NCBI RefSeq assembly: GCF_042738955.1
Contig: NZ_JBHYHC010000015.1
Location: forward strand, 1 to 64,000
Direction: 5' to 3'
DNA length: 64,000 nucleotides
Source: Umezawaea sp042738955
GTDB lineage: Bacteria; Actinomycetota; Actinomycetes; Mycobacteriales; Pseudonocardiaceae
This document shows, one piece after another, positions 1-6,997 of the stretch (position 1 is the first letter of the stretch; every line of letters starts with the position of its first letter). Under the pieces are notes generated by a model. That model was not told where the DNA came from, ran no database searches, and saw nothing but the letters and a program-made list of their open reading frames with translations. A program made the translations under genes and the position numbers.

Positions 1-872
1 CCCTGGAACGCGCCCAAGCCCACCAGCGCGGCCGTGGTCAGGTTGGCCGTGAAGCCCTCGACGTGCGACATGTCCGTCACGCACACGGACATCGTCTTCG
101 CGACGCGGGAGCCCGCGATGAGCCCGCCGATCGCCATCGCGGCGGTGACCCCGAACAGCAGACCGGACGGGGTCATGCCGCCGATGAGCGCGAACGAGCC
201 GATCGCGACGATCTTGGGCGCGTCGTTCATGCCGCGGGCGAAGCTGGTGAACCCGCTGGTGGCCCAGTGCAGCGCGCTGACCGCAGTCAGCTTCGGGGTC
301 GCGGTGGGGGCGACGGCTTCCTCCGTGGCAACCGCCGTGCCGTCAGCCGACTTGACCGACTCCGCCCGTGGCCCGGCGGTCTTCCTGGCCGTGGTCCGGC
401 CGACCGCGAAGCGGCCGACGTAGGTCAGGGTGATGGACACCGCGTAGGCCACGGCGACGCTGAGCAGCAGCGGCACGACGACCTTGTTGACCAGCACACC
501 CCACTGCACCGAACTGCTGGCGAACAGCACGCCCGCGCCGAGCAGCGAGCCGACCAGCGCGTGCGTGGTGGACACCGGCAGCTTGCGCCAAGTGGCGAAC
601 GCGACCCACCCGCCGGTGCCAACCAGCACCGCGACAGCGAACGGCGCGGTCGGGGCCTGCGAGACGATTCCCTTGGAGAACAGGGCGGTCATCTTCGCCG
701 CGAAGGTGAGCGACACCAGGCAGCCAATGGCAGTCGTGATCGTGCCCCAGATGACCGCCGTGCGGATCTTGGCGACACCGGCCGCGGACAGGGTCGCGAC
801 GCCCTTCGGCACGTCGTTGGCGCCGTTCGCCGCGGCGAGGGCCAACACGAGCACCAGCACCAGAACTTCCAT
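1..872 (-). CDS. PiT-family inorganic phosphate permease, C-terminus beyond window edge
   Basis: The frame opens at ATG 872 and stays open to base 1, so about 290 residues are present and the C-terminus lies outside the window. The product begins with a hydrophobic helix running into GANDVPKGV, the signature of the PiT (Pit/Pho-4) family, and carries the second family repeat as GMNDAPKIVA in its later half. Several further hydrophobic helices are evident, with a charged cytoplasmic linker between the halves. The family imports phosphate, often as a metal-phosphate complex, using ion gradients. The gene follows the amidotransferase gene by 21 bases and is probably the last gene of the operon that starts at 4790. 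A PiT gene at the end of a small-molecule operon may adjust phosphate supply; that is inference. Confidence 0.85.
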   Translation of the reverse strand, partial: MEVLVLVLVLALAAANGANDVPKGVATLSAAGVAKIRTAVIWGTITTAIGCLVSLTFAAKMTALFSKGIVSQAPTAPFAVAVLVGTGGWVAFATWRKLPVSTTHALVGSLLGAGVLFASSSVQWGVLVNKVVVPLLLSVAVAYAVSITLTYVGRFAVGRTTARKTAGPRAESVKSADGTAVATEEAVAPTATPKLTAVSALHWATSGFTSFARGMNDAPKIVAIGSFALIGGMTPSGLLFGVTAAMAIGGLIAGSRVAKTMSVCVTDMSHVEGFTANLTTAALVGLGAFQ

Positions 873-893
873 GGCGGATCTCCTCTGCTTCGT

Positions 894-1586
894 CTAGCTG
901 GTGACCAGCGCTCGCTGCGACACCGCGGCGAGGAAGGCTGTGATCAGGGGGTGCACCGACTCCGGGGTGGAGGACAGCTCGGGTTGGAAGAGGGTGCCGA
1001 TGAAGAACGGGTGGTCGGGCAGTTCGATCGCCCTGGGCGCTTTCTCCGCGTCCCAGCCGCTGATCCGCATCGGGCTGTGCACGATGGCGTCGACGTACTC
1101 GGGGTTGAGGCCGTACTTGCAGTGGTAGGTCTCGACGGTGCTCTCGGCGTCGTCATAGACCCCGGCGAGGCGCGTGCCCTCGGTCAGGAACAGCGGCGCT
1201 TGCTCCCCCGCCAGCGAGCACGCCAGCGGGACGATGAACGGCGTGCGCGCGTCCGGGTCGTACTGGACGTCGTCGGCGTCGTCGAAACCGAGTTCGGCCT
1301 GCCCGTACTCCATGAGCGCGTGTTGGAAGCCGCCGCACGTGCCGAGGTAGGGGATGCCGGTCTCCCTGGCCAGGCGGATCGCCAGCAGGACTGCCCGCTT
1401 GTCGGCGTAGGGCGATCCGGGAACGACCCAGATCCCGTCGTAGCCCGCGATGTCCTCGGTGACGGTCTCGCTGGCCACCCAGTCGACGTCCACGTCGAGG
1501 TGCGGGATCAGCGCGTCCAACCGCGGATGCGCGGGTTGGCACGTGTTGTAGTTGCCCACCAGGGCCAACCGTGGCCGTGAAGTCAT
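894..1586 (-). CDS. CTP-synthase-like class I glutamine amidotransferase domain protein
   Basis: 230 residues, starting at ATG 1586, which overlaps the upstream stop by four bases (ATGA). The protein is a lone class I glutamine amidotransferase fold resembling the C-terminal domain of CTP synthase: it begins RLALVGNYN, has the nucleophile elbow YLGTCGGFQHA around residue 95, and near the C-terminus has FFIGTLFQPELSS, where CTP synthase has its catalytic His-Pro-Glu segment. Here the first residue of that triad position is Gln rather than His (FQPE), so glutaminase chemistry may be altered or absent. There is no synthetase domain. It is the fourth gene of a coupled operon with an enolpyruvyl transferase and a mutase-like enzyme, which suggests a role in amide formation or amine transfer in a small-molecule pathway. 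The substrate is unknown. Confidence 0.8.
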   Translation of the reverse strand: MTSRPRLALVGNYNTCQPAHPRLDALIPHLDVDVDWVASETVTEDIAGYDGIWVVPGSPYADKRAVLLAIRLARETGIPYLGTCGGFQHALMEYGQAELGFDDADDVQYDPDARTPFIVPLACSLAGEQAPLFLTEGTRLAGVYDDAESTVETYHCKYGLNPEYVDAIVHSPMRISGWDAEKAPRAIELPDHPFFIGTLFQPELSSTPESVHPLITAFLAAVSQRALVTS

Positions 1587-1954
1587 CTCTTGTCCTCCCC
1601 AGGACTTCTCGTGCCGAGCCAGACGAAGCCGTGCGGCCGCAGTTCGCAGCGGAGGCCGTCGACGGCTTCGGTGGTGCTGGTCTCCCCGCTCAGGAAGAGG
1701 GGTGTCGCCTCGTCGAGCACGTGCGGCGCGAAGCTCCGGGCCACGTCCGTGACGTTGTGCACGCACAACACCCGGTGCCCGCCGACCGCCGCGGTGCGGA
1801 GCACCGCCCACAGCCCGCTGCCGACGTCGACGGGCGCCACCGTGGAACCGGCCCCGAACGCCGCCGCGACCACGGGATGTCCCACGTCGGGGGCGGACCC
1901 GGTCAACGACGACCGCAGCGAGTCGGCGAGCGCGTGCAGCGGGCCGGTCACCAC
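1583..1954 (-). CDS. Stand-alone GH13 (sucrose-phosphorylase-like) C-terminal domain protein
   Basis: 123 residues from GTG 1954 (a second GTG follows at 1951). It overlaps the mutase stop codon upstream and the amidotransferase start downstream. The sequence matches only the end of sucrose-phosphorylase-like GH13 enzymes: a helix with a GHPVV segment, then LWAVLRT, HRVLCVHNVTD, a short acidic stretch, and the closing strand LRPHGFVWLGT. The catalytic (beta/alpha)8 barrel is absent, and the upstream DNA is occupied by an intact overlapping gene, so this is not a frameshifted full-length enzyme. It could be a carbohydrate-binding or scaffolding subunit for its operon partners, or a remnant held by translational coupling. 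Family assignment is from pattern recognition; function is unknown. Confidence 0.6.
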   Translation of the reverse strand: MVTGPLHALADSLRSSLTGSAPDVGHPVVAAAFGAGSTVAPVDVGSGLWAVLRTAAVGGHRVLCVHNVTDVARSFAPHVLDEATPLFLSGETSTTEAVDGLRCELRPHGFVWLGTRSPGEDKR

Positions 1955-3468
1955 AGCGGCCGTCCGGTCATGACCTCGCCCGCCGGGCGCCCCAGCAGGC
2001 GCAGGACGGTGGGGGCGAGGTCGGCGAGGGACGGGTTCTCGGGCGCGTCGCCGACGGTCTGGCCGTCGACCGGCACCAGGACCGCGGGAACCGGGTTGGT
2101 GGTGTGCCCGCCGTAGGGGCGCGGCACGCCGTCAGCGCCGGGTTTGAGCATGCGCTCCGCGTTGCCGTGGTCGCCCACAAGCAGCACCCAGCGCCCGGTT
2201 TCCGCGGCGGTGGCCAGGATCCGGTCCACCGCGCGGTCGGTGTGCTCGGTCGCCAGGACGGTGGCGGCGAAGTCGCCGGTGTGGCCGACCACGTCGATGT
2301 TGGCGAGGTTCGCCACGACGAGGTCCACTTCGGGGCGCTGTGCGGCGCCCGCCACGGCCTCGACCACCTTGTCCAGGTTCATCTCCGGACGAGCGCGGTA
2401 GTCCGGCCGCTCGTCGGCCGCGATCCGCACGTGCTCCTCGCCCGCCCGCGCCGTGGCGTCACGGCCGTTGACGTAGTAGGTGACGTGCTCGAACTTCTCG
2501 TTCTCCGCCACCCGCACGGACCGCAGGCCGTGGCGTGCCAGCTCGTCGGCCAGTCCGCCCCCGGTCTCAGCCCGTCCCACCAGCGGCGGGATGTCGGCCC
2601 TGGTGTCGTACTGGGCCAGGCTCAGCACCTCGACGTCGCGGTCGGCCACGTGCTCGACCAGGAAGTCGGCGAGCTGCTGGATCCGGTCGCTGCGGAAGTT
2701 GGTGAACAGCACCGCGTCCCCGGCCCGCACCGCACCCAGGGGCTCTCCGGCGTCGTCCACGACGACACCGGGCTCGACCCACTCGTCACCGCGCGCGGAA
2801 GCGTCCACGGCCTCCTGAGGACGTGCCACGGGTGCTCCGACGCCGTCGGCGATGAGCAGGCCCGCCTGTCGGGTGAGGTCGAGGTCGCCGCTCTTGTCCA
2901 GCGCGTAGCCGCGGCCCACCACGCTGGCGACGCGTCCGGCTCCGGTCTCCGCCGCGTGCTTCTCGATCCGGCCGAGGTAGGTCCCGGCGGTGCCGTCGGA
3001 CACGTCGCGGCCGTCGGTGATCGCGTGGATCCAGACCTGGCCGACGTTCAGCTCGACGGCGGTCTCCAGGAGTTCCCGGAGGTGGTCGACGTGCGCGTGG
3101 ATCGCCCCGTCCGAGGAGAGGCCGATCAGGTGCAGGGCCGTCCCGGACGAGGCCACGTCGCCGAGTGCCTTGCTGAGCAAGGGGTTCGTCCGCAGGCCGC
3201 CGGTGCGGATCTGCTGGTCGACCAGCACGCTGTCGTAGGGCACCGGTCGGCCGGCTCCGATGACCATGTGGCCGATCTCGGAGTTGCCGACCGTGTCCGG
3301 CAGCAGCCCGACCGCCGTTCCCGACGCCTCGACCAGGACGGTCGGGCACGTCGACAGCAGCCGGTCCAGGACCGGGGTGGCGGCCGCGGAGATCGCGTTG
3401 CCGTCGTCGTGCGGAGCGTGCCCCCAGCCGTCGAGCACCAGCAGGATTCCTGGCGTGCCCTCGCTCAT
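1948..3468 (-). CDS. Divergent cofactor-independent phosphoglycerate mutase (iPGM paralogue)
   Basis: 506 residues, the usual length for the 2,3-bisphosphoglycerate-independent mutases of the alkaline phosphatase superfamily. The start ATG 3468 overlaps the preceding stop by four bases. Metal and nucleophile motifs are present: LVLDGWG, GNSEIGH (phosphoserine), NIDVVGHTGDF, VGDHGNAERM and GGHTTNP. The substrate pocket departs from housekeeping enzymes. The usual SDGGVHSH reads SDGAIHAH, and the RYYAMDRD segment with its following RWER reads RGYALDKS with no RWER. NFRSDR and ENEKFEHVTYY are kept. It therefore probably isomerises phosphoglycerate or a related phospho- or phosphono-hydroxy acid. 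Placed directly behind an enolpyruvyl transferase, it could supply 2-phosphoglycerate toward PEP, or act on a pathway intermediate. iPGM-like paralogues also occur among the phosphinothricin biosynthesis genes. Confidence 0.85.
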   Translation of the reverse strand: MSEGTPGILLVLDGWGHAPHDDGNAISAAATPVLDRLLSTCPTVLVEASGTAVGLLPDTVGNSEIGHMVIGAGRPVPYDSVLVDQQIRTGGLRTNPLLSKALGDVASSGTALHLIGLSSDGAIHAHVDHLRELLETAVELNVGQVWIHAITDGRDVSDGTAGTYLGRIEKHAAETGAGRVASVVGRGYALDKSGDLDLTRQAGLLIADGVGAPVARPQEAVDASARGDEWVEPGVVVDDAGEPLGAVRAGDAVLFTNFRSDRIQQLADFLVEHVADRDVEVLSLAQYDTRADIPPLVGRAETGGGLADELARHGLRSVRVAENEKFEHVTYYVNGRDATARAGEEHVRIAADERPDYRARPEMNLDKVVEAVAGAAQRPEVDLVVANLANIDVVGHTGDFAATVLATEHTDRAVDRILATAAETGRWVLLVGDHGNAERMLKPGADGVPRPYGGHTTNPVPAVLVPVDGQTVGDAPENPSLADLAPTVLRLLGRPAGEVMTGRPLW

Positions 3469-4790
3469 CGGGTGCTCTCGCCGTCGGCGGCGAGCTTGTC
3501 GAGCGTCTGCCAGAAGGTCGGGAACGACTTGGCCACGCAGCCGGGCTCCTTGATGACGACGCCCTCGGTGCGCAGACCGGCGATGGCGAAGCACATCGCG
3601 ATCCGGTGGTCGTCGTAGGTGTCGATGGTGGCCCCGTGCGGGGTGCCGCCGGTGATGGTCATCGCGTCGGGCTCTTCGTCGACCTCGATGCCCATCTTGC
3701 GGAGCTCGGTGGTCACCGCGGCGATCCGGTCGCACTCCTTGACGCGGAGGCTGGCGATGTTGGTGATGCGGGTCGTGCCCTCGGCGAACGCGGCCACGAC
3801 GGCGAGCGTCGGCACGACGTCGGGCATGGCCTCCATGTCGATGTCGATACCCCGCAGCGGCCCGCCCTTGAGGGTGATCGAGTCGGAGGTGACGTCGGCC
3901 TCGCAGCCCATCCGGACGAAGGCGTCCACCAGGCCCACATCGCCCTGGTGCGAACCGGAACCGATGCCGGGGATCGTGATACGACCACCCAGAACCGCTG
4001 CGGCGGCAAGGAAGTAGGACATCCCGGACGCATCAGGCTCGACCGTGACGGAGCCGCCGCGCACCGACTGTCCCGCGGCGACGGTGAACTTCGTGTAACC
4101 GTCGCGTTCCACCTCCACGCCCATCTCGGCGAGCGCCGCGACGGTCATGTTCACGTAGGGCTTGGAGATCAGGTCGTCGATGATCGTGACCTCGACGTCC
4201 TGCTCGGCGCGGATCGCGTTGATGAGCAGGCTGGAGGTGAACTGGCTGCTGACCGCACCGCTGATCTTGGTCGCGCCGCCGCGGAAGGTGCCGCCGACGA
4301 CCCGGATGGGCGGGCTGCCGTTGCCGCGCACGGCCGTGGCGTCGACGCCGAGCGCGGGCAGGGCGTCCAGCAGGGAACCCATGGGACGTTCTTGCATGCG
4401 CTTGGTGCCGGTGATGATGCTTACGCCCGGCGCGTGCCCGGCCATGGAGATGAGGAACCGCAGGGGGGTTCCCGCCGCGCCGACGTAGATCTCCTCCTCC
4501 GGGGCCGTCATCGGCTTGCCGGTGGGCACGACGTGGAAGCGCGCGTTCTCCCGGTCGATCGTCACGGTCACGTGGCCGAACTGGTTGATCGCGTTGGCCA
4601 GCAACACGGTGTCGTCCGACACCAGGGCTCCTTCGACCGTGACCTCCTGCCCGGACAGGGCCGCGATCGCGATGTACCGGTTGGAGTAGCTCTTCGAACC
4701 CAGCACCTTCACGACGAGGTCGAAGGCGGGCAGGGTGCGCACCGTCAGCTCATCGGCTTCCAGGCGCGGGTCCGGAGTTGCTGTGCTCAT
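3465..4790 (-). CDS. EPSP-synthase-family enolpyruvyl transferase
   Basis: 441 residues, with typical length and all main motifs of 3-phosphoshikimate 1-carboxyvinyltransferase (AroA): GSKSYSNR (PEP/S3P lysine and arginine), AGTPLRF, RMQERPMG, SGAVSSQF, SKPYVNMT, PDASGMSYF, MPDVVPTLA, RVKECDR, DDHRIAM and a late AKSFP lysine. It resembles E. coli/plant-type EPSPS more than the usual actinobacterial enzyme. Two changes sit in the glyphosate-contact loop: the Asn of GNAGT is Ala (GAAGT), and the residue aligned with E. coli Pro101 is Phe. The gene is first in a four-to-five gene operon and is followed without a gap by the mutase. It may be a dedicated secondary-metabolism enolpyruvyl transferase, comparable to the UMP enolpyruvyl transferases of nikkomycin/polyoxin pathways, or an insensitive EPSPS. 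A GGGGA ribosome site precedes ATG 4790. Confidence 0.88.
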   Translation of the reverse strand: MSTATPDPRLEADELTVRTLPAFDLVVKVLGSKSYSNRYIAIAALSGQEVTVEGALVSDDTVLLANAINQFGHVTVTIDRENARFHVVPTGKPMTAPEEEIYVGAAGTPLRFLISMAGHAPGVSIITGTKRMQERPMGSLLDALPALGVDATAVRGNGSPPIRVVGGTFRGGATKISGAVSSQFTSSLLINAIRAEQDVEVTIIDDLISKPYVNMTVAALAEMGVEVERDGYTKFTVAAGQSVRGGSVTVEPDASGMSYFLAAAAVLGGRITIPGIGSGSHQGDVGLVDAFVRMGCEADVTSDSITLKGGPLRGIDIDMEAMPDVVPTLAVVAAFAEGTTRITNIASLRVKECDRIAAVTTELRKMGIEVDEEPDAMTITGGTPHGATIDTYDDHRIAMCFAIAGLRTEGVVIKEPGCVAKSFPTFWQTLDKLAADGESTR

Positions 4791-4894
4791 GCGGGTGATC
4801 CCCTTGGCGTGGTCGGGCGTCGGGCGGAGGGCGCCTGCGTCTCGGCAGAGCGGTGACAGCCTGCGATCCCGTGGACCGACGGGGAAGCGATCAG

Positions 4895-4927
4895 GCCCGG
4901 CAGCAACGTGCCGGGCAGGTTGCTGCC
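4895..4927 (-). promoter_or_regulatory. Two overlapping, mutually exclusive stem-loops in the EPSPS operon leader
   Basis: Between the EPSPS start (4790) and the divergent regulator (5078) there are two stems that cannot form together. Stem A pairs GCCCGGCA (4895-4902) with TGCCGGGC (4909-4916) around a 6-base loop. Stem B pairs GGCAGCAAC (4899-4907) with GTTGCTGCC (4919-4927). They share 4899-4907. If transcription starts upstream, this would be an attenuator- or riboswitch-like leader; as DNA it could be a nested operator for the divergent regulator. The pairing is seen directly; the role is inference. Confidence 0.5.
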
Positions 4928-5077
4928 TGACTCGACGAAAGTTCCCGAGAGAGGACCACTATTTGCTTTTCCTATTGCAGCGGTGGGTTAAAGCCAGGTG
5001 GCGCACAGGAACGACTGCTACATTGATGATGCTCGATACAAGCGAGCACAGTCGGCACAGCTACCCTGGGGGGGTAC

Positions 5078-6160
5078 ATGCTGCAACCGTTCGGGCTGGA
5101 CGAGACAGCGCAGGCGGTGTACCGGTTCGTCTTGACGCGACAGGGATGCGACATCGCGGAAGTCGTCACACTGCTGGACATTCCGGAGAGATCCGTTCAT
5201 GACGCCATCGCCCGCTTGTCCGAACTTTGCCTCCTGCGCACTTCGTCCGATTCGCTCCTGCCCGGCAGTCCGAGCATCGCGCTGAACTCCCTGTTGGAAC
5301 GCCAACAGGCCGATCTGCTGCGGAAGCAGCAGGAGTTCGCCGCCACCCGCGCCGCGGCCAACCGGCTCATCGCCGAGTACGACGAGGTGTGCGGGGCGGG
5401 CATCCGCAACGAGTGGGAGCGCTTGGACGGCATCGCGGCGGTCCACGCCAGGTCCAGCGTGCTGGCGCGCCAGTCGCGAATCGAATGCCTGTCGCTGCTC
5501 CCCGGCGGGAGCCAGTCTCTGGACGGCCTCGAAGCCCGTCGGGCACTGGACAGCGAACTGCTCCAAAACGGTGCGGCCGTGTGGACCGTTTACCAGGACT
5601 GCGCCTTCAACGACCGGCCGTCCCTGCGCTACGCCGAGTGGCTCACCGCGTCCGGCGGCGAGGTGCGCACGGCGCCGACGCTGCCGACGTGGATGCTCGT
5701 GTTCGACCGCACCACCGCGTTGCTCCCGGTCTCCCCCGAATCAGGGCACTGCAGCGCCTTCCAGGTCGCGGGGGCAGGGGTGGTGACGGCACTAGTGGCG
5801 CTCTTCGAGCAGGTGTGGACCGCCGCCACGCCATTGGGCGAGCAGCGGTGTCCGGGCGATGGCGGCCCCAGCAACATGGAACGAGAACTGCTCCGCCTGC
5901 TCAGCCAAGGCTTGACCGACGAGGCGGTGTGCAAGAAGTTGGGCATCGGCCTGCGCACGGCGCGACGCATGGTCGCCGACCTCATGGCCAAGCTCGACGC
6001 CCGCTCCCGCTTCGAGGCCGGGGCGAACGCCGTCGCCCGCGGCTGGCTGCGCCCCGACAACACGCCGCGGAGTCGACAGCGCGAGGCCTGCTGCGACACC
6101 TCGGCGGTCGTGCCGCTCGCCAGGAACCACGAGCTGCACGACCACGCCGACGCCGTGTGA
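5078..6160 (+). CDS. TrmB-like/LuxR-type HTH transcriptional regulator
   Basis: 360 residues. The N-terminus (about 1-70) resembles a TrmB/winged-helix domain (GLDETAQAVYRFVLT, then a short DIAEVVTLLDI...VHDAIARL helix-turn-helix). It is followed by a coiled segment rich in Gln/Arg/Ala (about 75-105) and a middle sensor domain of about 150 residues with a conserved-looking LSLLPGG. Residues 260-325 carry a LuxR/GerE-type HTH (ELLRLLSQGLTDEAVCKKLG, then LRTARRMVADLMAKL). This architecture is common in regulators of actinobacterial biosynthetic clusters. The gene diverges from the EPSPS operon across 287 bases and is the obvious candidate to control it. The start ATG 5078 follows a run of G residues that may serve as a ribosome site. 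The stop lies 3 bases from the convergent arsR stop. Confidence 0.8.
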   Translation: MLQPFGLDETAQAVYRFVLTRQGCDIAEVVTLLDIPERSVHDAIARLSELCLLRTSSDSLLPGSPSIALNSLLERQQADLLRKQQEFAATRAAANRLIAEYDEVCGAGIRNEWERLDGIAAVHARSSVLARQSRIECLSLLPGGSQSLDGLEARRALDSELLQNGAAVWTVYQDCAFNDRPSLRYAEWLTASGGEVRTAPTLPTWMLVFDRTTALLPVSPESGHCSAFQVAGAGVVTALVALFEQVWTAATPLGEQRCPGDGGPSNMERELLRLLSQGLTDEAVCKKLGIGLRTARRMVADLMAKLDARSRFEAGANAVARGWLRPDNTPRSRQREACCDTSAVVPLARNHELHDHADAV

Positions 6161-6163
6161 CGG

Positions 6164-6559
6164 TCAGGAGCAGCCGACGGAGGCCACGCCGGGGATGGCC
6201 AGCATCGCCGAGAGCCTGCCGAAGTTCTCCTGCACGGGCCGGTAGTAGACCCACGTGCCGCGCCGGTCGGACTCCACCAGCCCCGCCTCGCGGAGGATCT
6301 TCAGGTGGTAGGAGATGGTGGGCCCGGACAGGTCGAACGAGCCGGAGAGGTCGCACACGCAGCACTCGCCCGCCTCGGTGGCCGAGGACGCGGCGATCAG
6401 CGACAGCAGCCGCAGCCGGATCGGGTCGCCCATCGCCTTGAACATCTTGGCCATGTCGACGGCGTGGTCCGGCTCCAGCGGAGCGGACAGCACCGGCTCG
6501 CAGCAGGGCTCCGACGGGGCGCTCGCCTGCTTGCGGACCTGCTTGAGCGTGGCGGTCAT
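6164..6559 (-). CDS. arsR: ArsR-family arsenite-responsive repressor (copy 1)
   Basis: 131 residues from ATG 6559. A longer reading from ATG 6580 exists but would run through the operator box at 6569-6586. A winged HTH spans about residues 40-120, with FKAMGDPIRLRLLSLI, GPTISYHLKILREAGLV and RRGTWVYYR. The arsenic-sensing motif ECCVCDL sits at the start of the recognition region. Extra cysteines occur as a CC pair near residue 20 and one near the C-terminus, so the arsenite site may use more ligands than in E. coli ArsR. These proteins leave DNA when As(III) binds. The gene is downstream of a second arsR and a molybdoenzyme gene but has its own operator. Confidence 0.9.
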   Translation of the reverse strand: MTATLKQVRKQASAPSEPCCEPVLSAPLEPDHAVDMAKMFKAMGDPIRLRLLSLIAASSATEAGECCVCDLSGSFDLSGPTISYHLKILREAGLVESDRRGTWVYYRPVQENFGRLSAMLAIPGVASVGCS

Positions 6560-6568
6560 ACCATCTAT

Positions 6569-6586
6569 ATTGACATCCATCTAATC
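6569..6586. promoter_or_regulatory. ArsR operator box in front of arsR copy 1
   Basis: The 18-mer ATTGACATCCATCTAATC lies 10 bases upstream of the arsR start. It matches the pattern ATTGA(C/T)(A/G)-N4-TC(G/T)A that recurs at 10067, 10083, 11992, 12061 and 12096, always in front of arsenic or copper genes. Its placement suggests autoregulation by steric block of RNA polymerase. Confidence 0.6.
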
Positions 6587-6627
6587 TAGGTGCAAGCAAG
6601 CGCCGAGCGTCCCGCACCGTGGACGGA

Positions 6628-6984
6628 TCACGCGAACAGGGCGCGCAGCGCCTGCCAGCCTTCCGGGACCACGCTGAAGTACGCCCACGTGCCCCGCCGC
6701 TCCCGCGAGAGCAGACCGGCGTCCGTGAGCACCTTGAGGTGGTGGCTGACCGTCGGCTGGCTCAGGCCCAGGGGCTCGATCAGGTCGCAGACGCACACCT
6801 CGCCCTCGGCGGCGCCGTGGATGATGCTGAGCAACTGGAGCCGCGCCGGGTCCGCCACGGCTTTGAGGAGCTTGGCCAGCCGCTCCGCGGAGGGCCGGTC
6901 CAGCGGTTCGGCGGCCACGCTCACGCGCGCGCAGCCGTCGACGACCACCGGGAGTTCGCGTGTGCTCGTTGCATTCACACTCAT
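6628..6984 (-). CDS. arsR: ArsR-family repressor (copy 2)
   Basis: 118 residues from ATG 6984. Winged HTH with LLKAVADPARLQLLSII, the arsenic/metalloid motif EVCVCDL, and SQPTVSHHLKVLTDAGLL followed by RRGTWAYF. The gene begins 13 bases after the stop of the molybdopterin oxidoreductase gene and is surely cotranscribed with it, so it probably controls that enzyme. The start could also be the GTG one codon upstream. It lacks the extra cysteine pair of the neighbouring copy, so the two repressors may differ in ligand geometry. Confidence 0.88.
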   Translation of the reverse strand: MSVNATSTRELPVVVDGCARVSVAAEPLDRPSAERLAKLLKAVADPARLQLLSIIHGAAEGEVCVCDLIEPLGLSQPTVSHHLKVLTDAGLLSRERRGTWAYFSVVPEGWQALRALFA

Positions 6985-6997
6985 CACAATACGCAGG

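Noticed and set aside
1..4790. Phosphonate biosynthesis cluster
   Set aside because: No PEP mutase or phosphonopyruvate decarboxylase in the window; the iPGM-like gene alone is not enough evidence.
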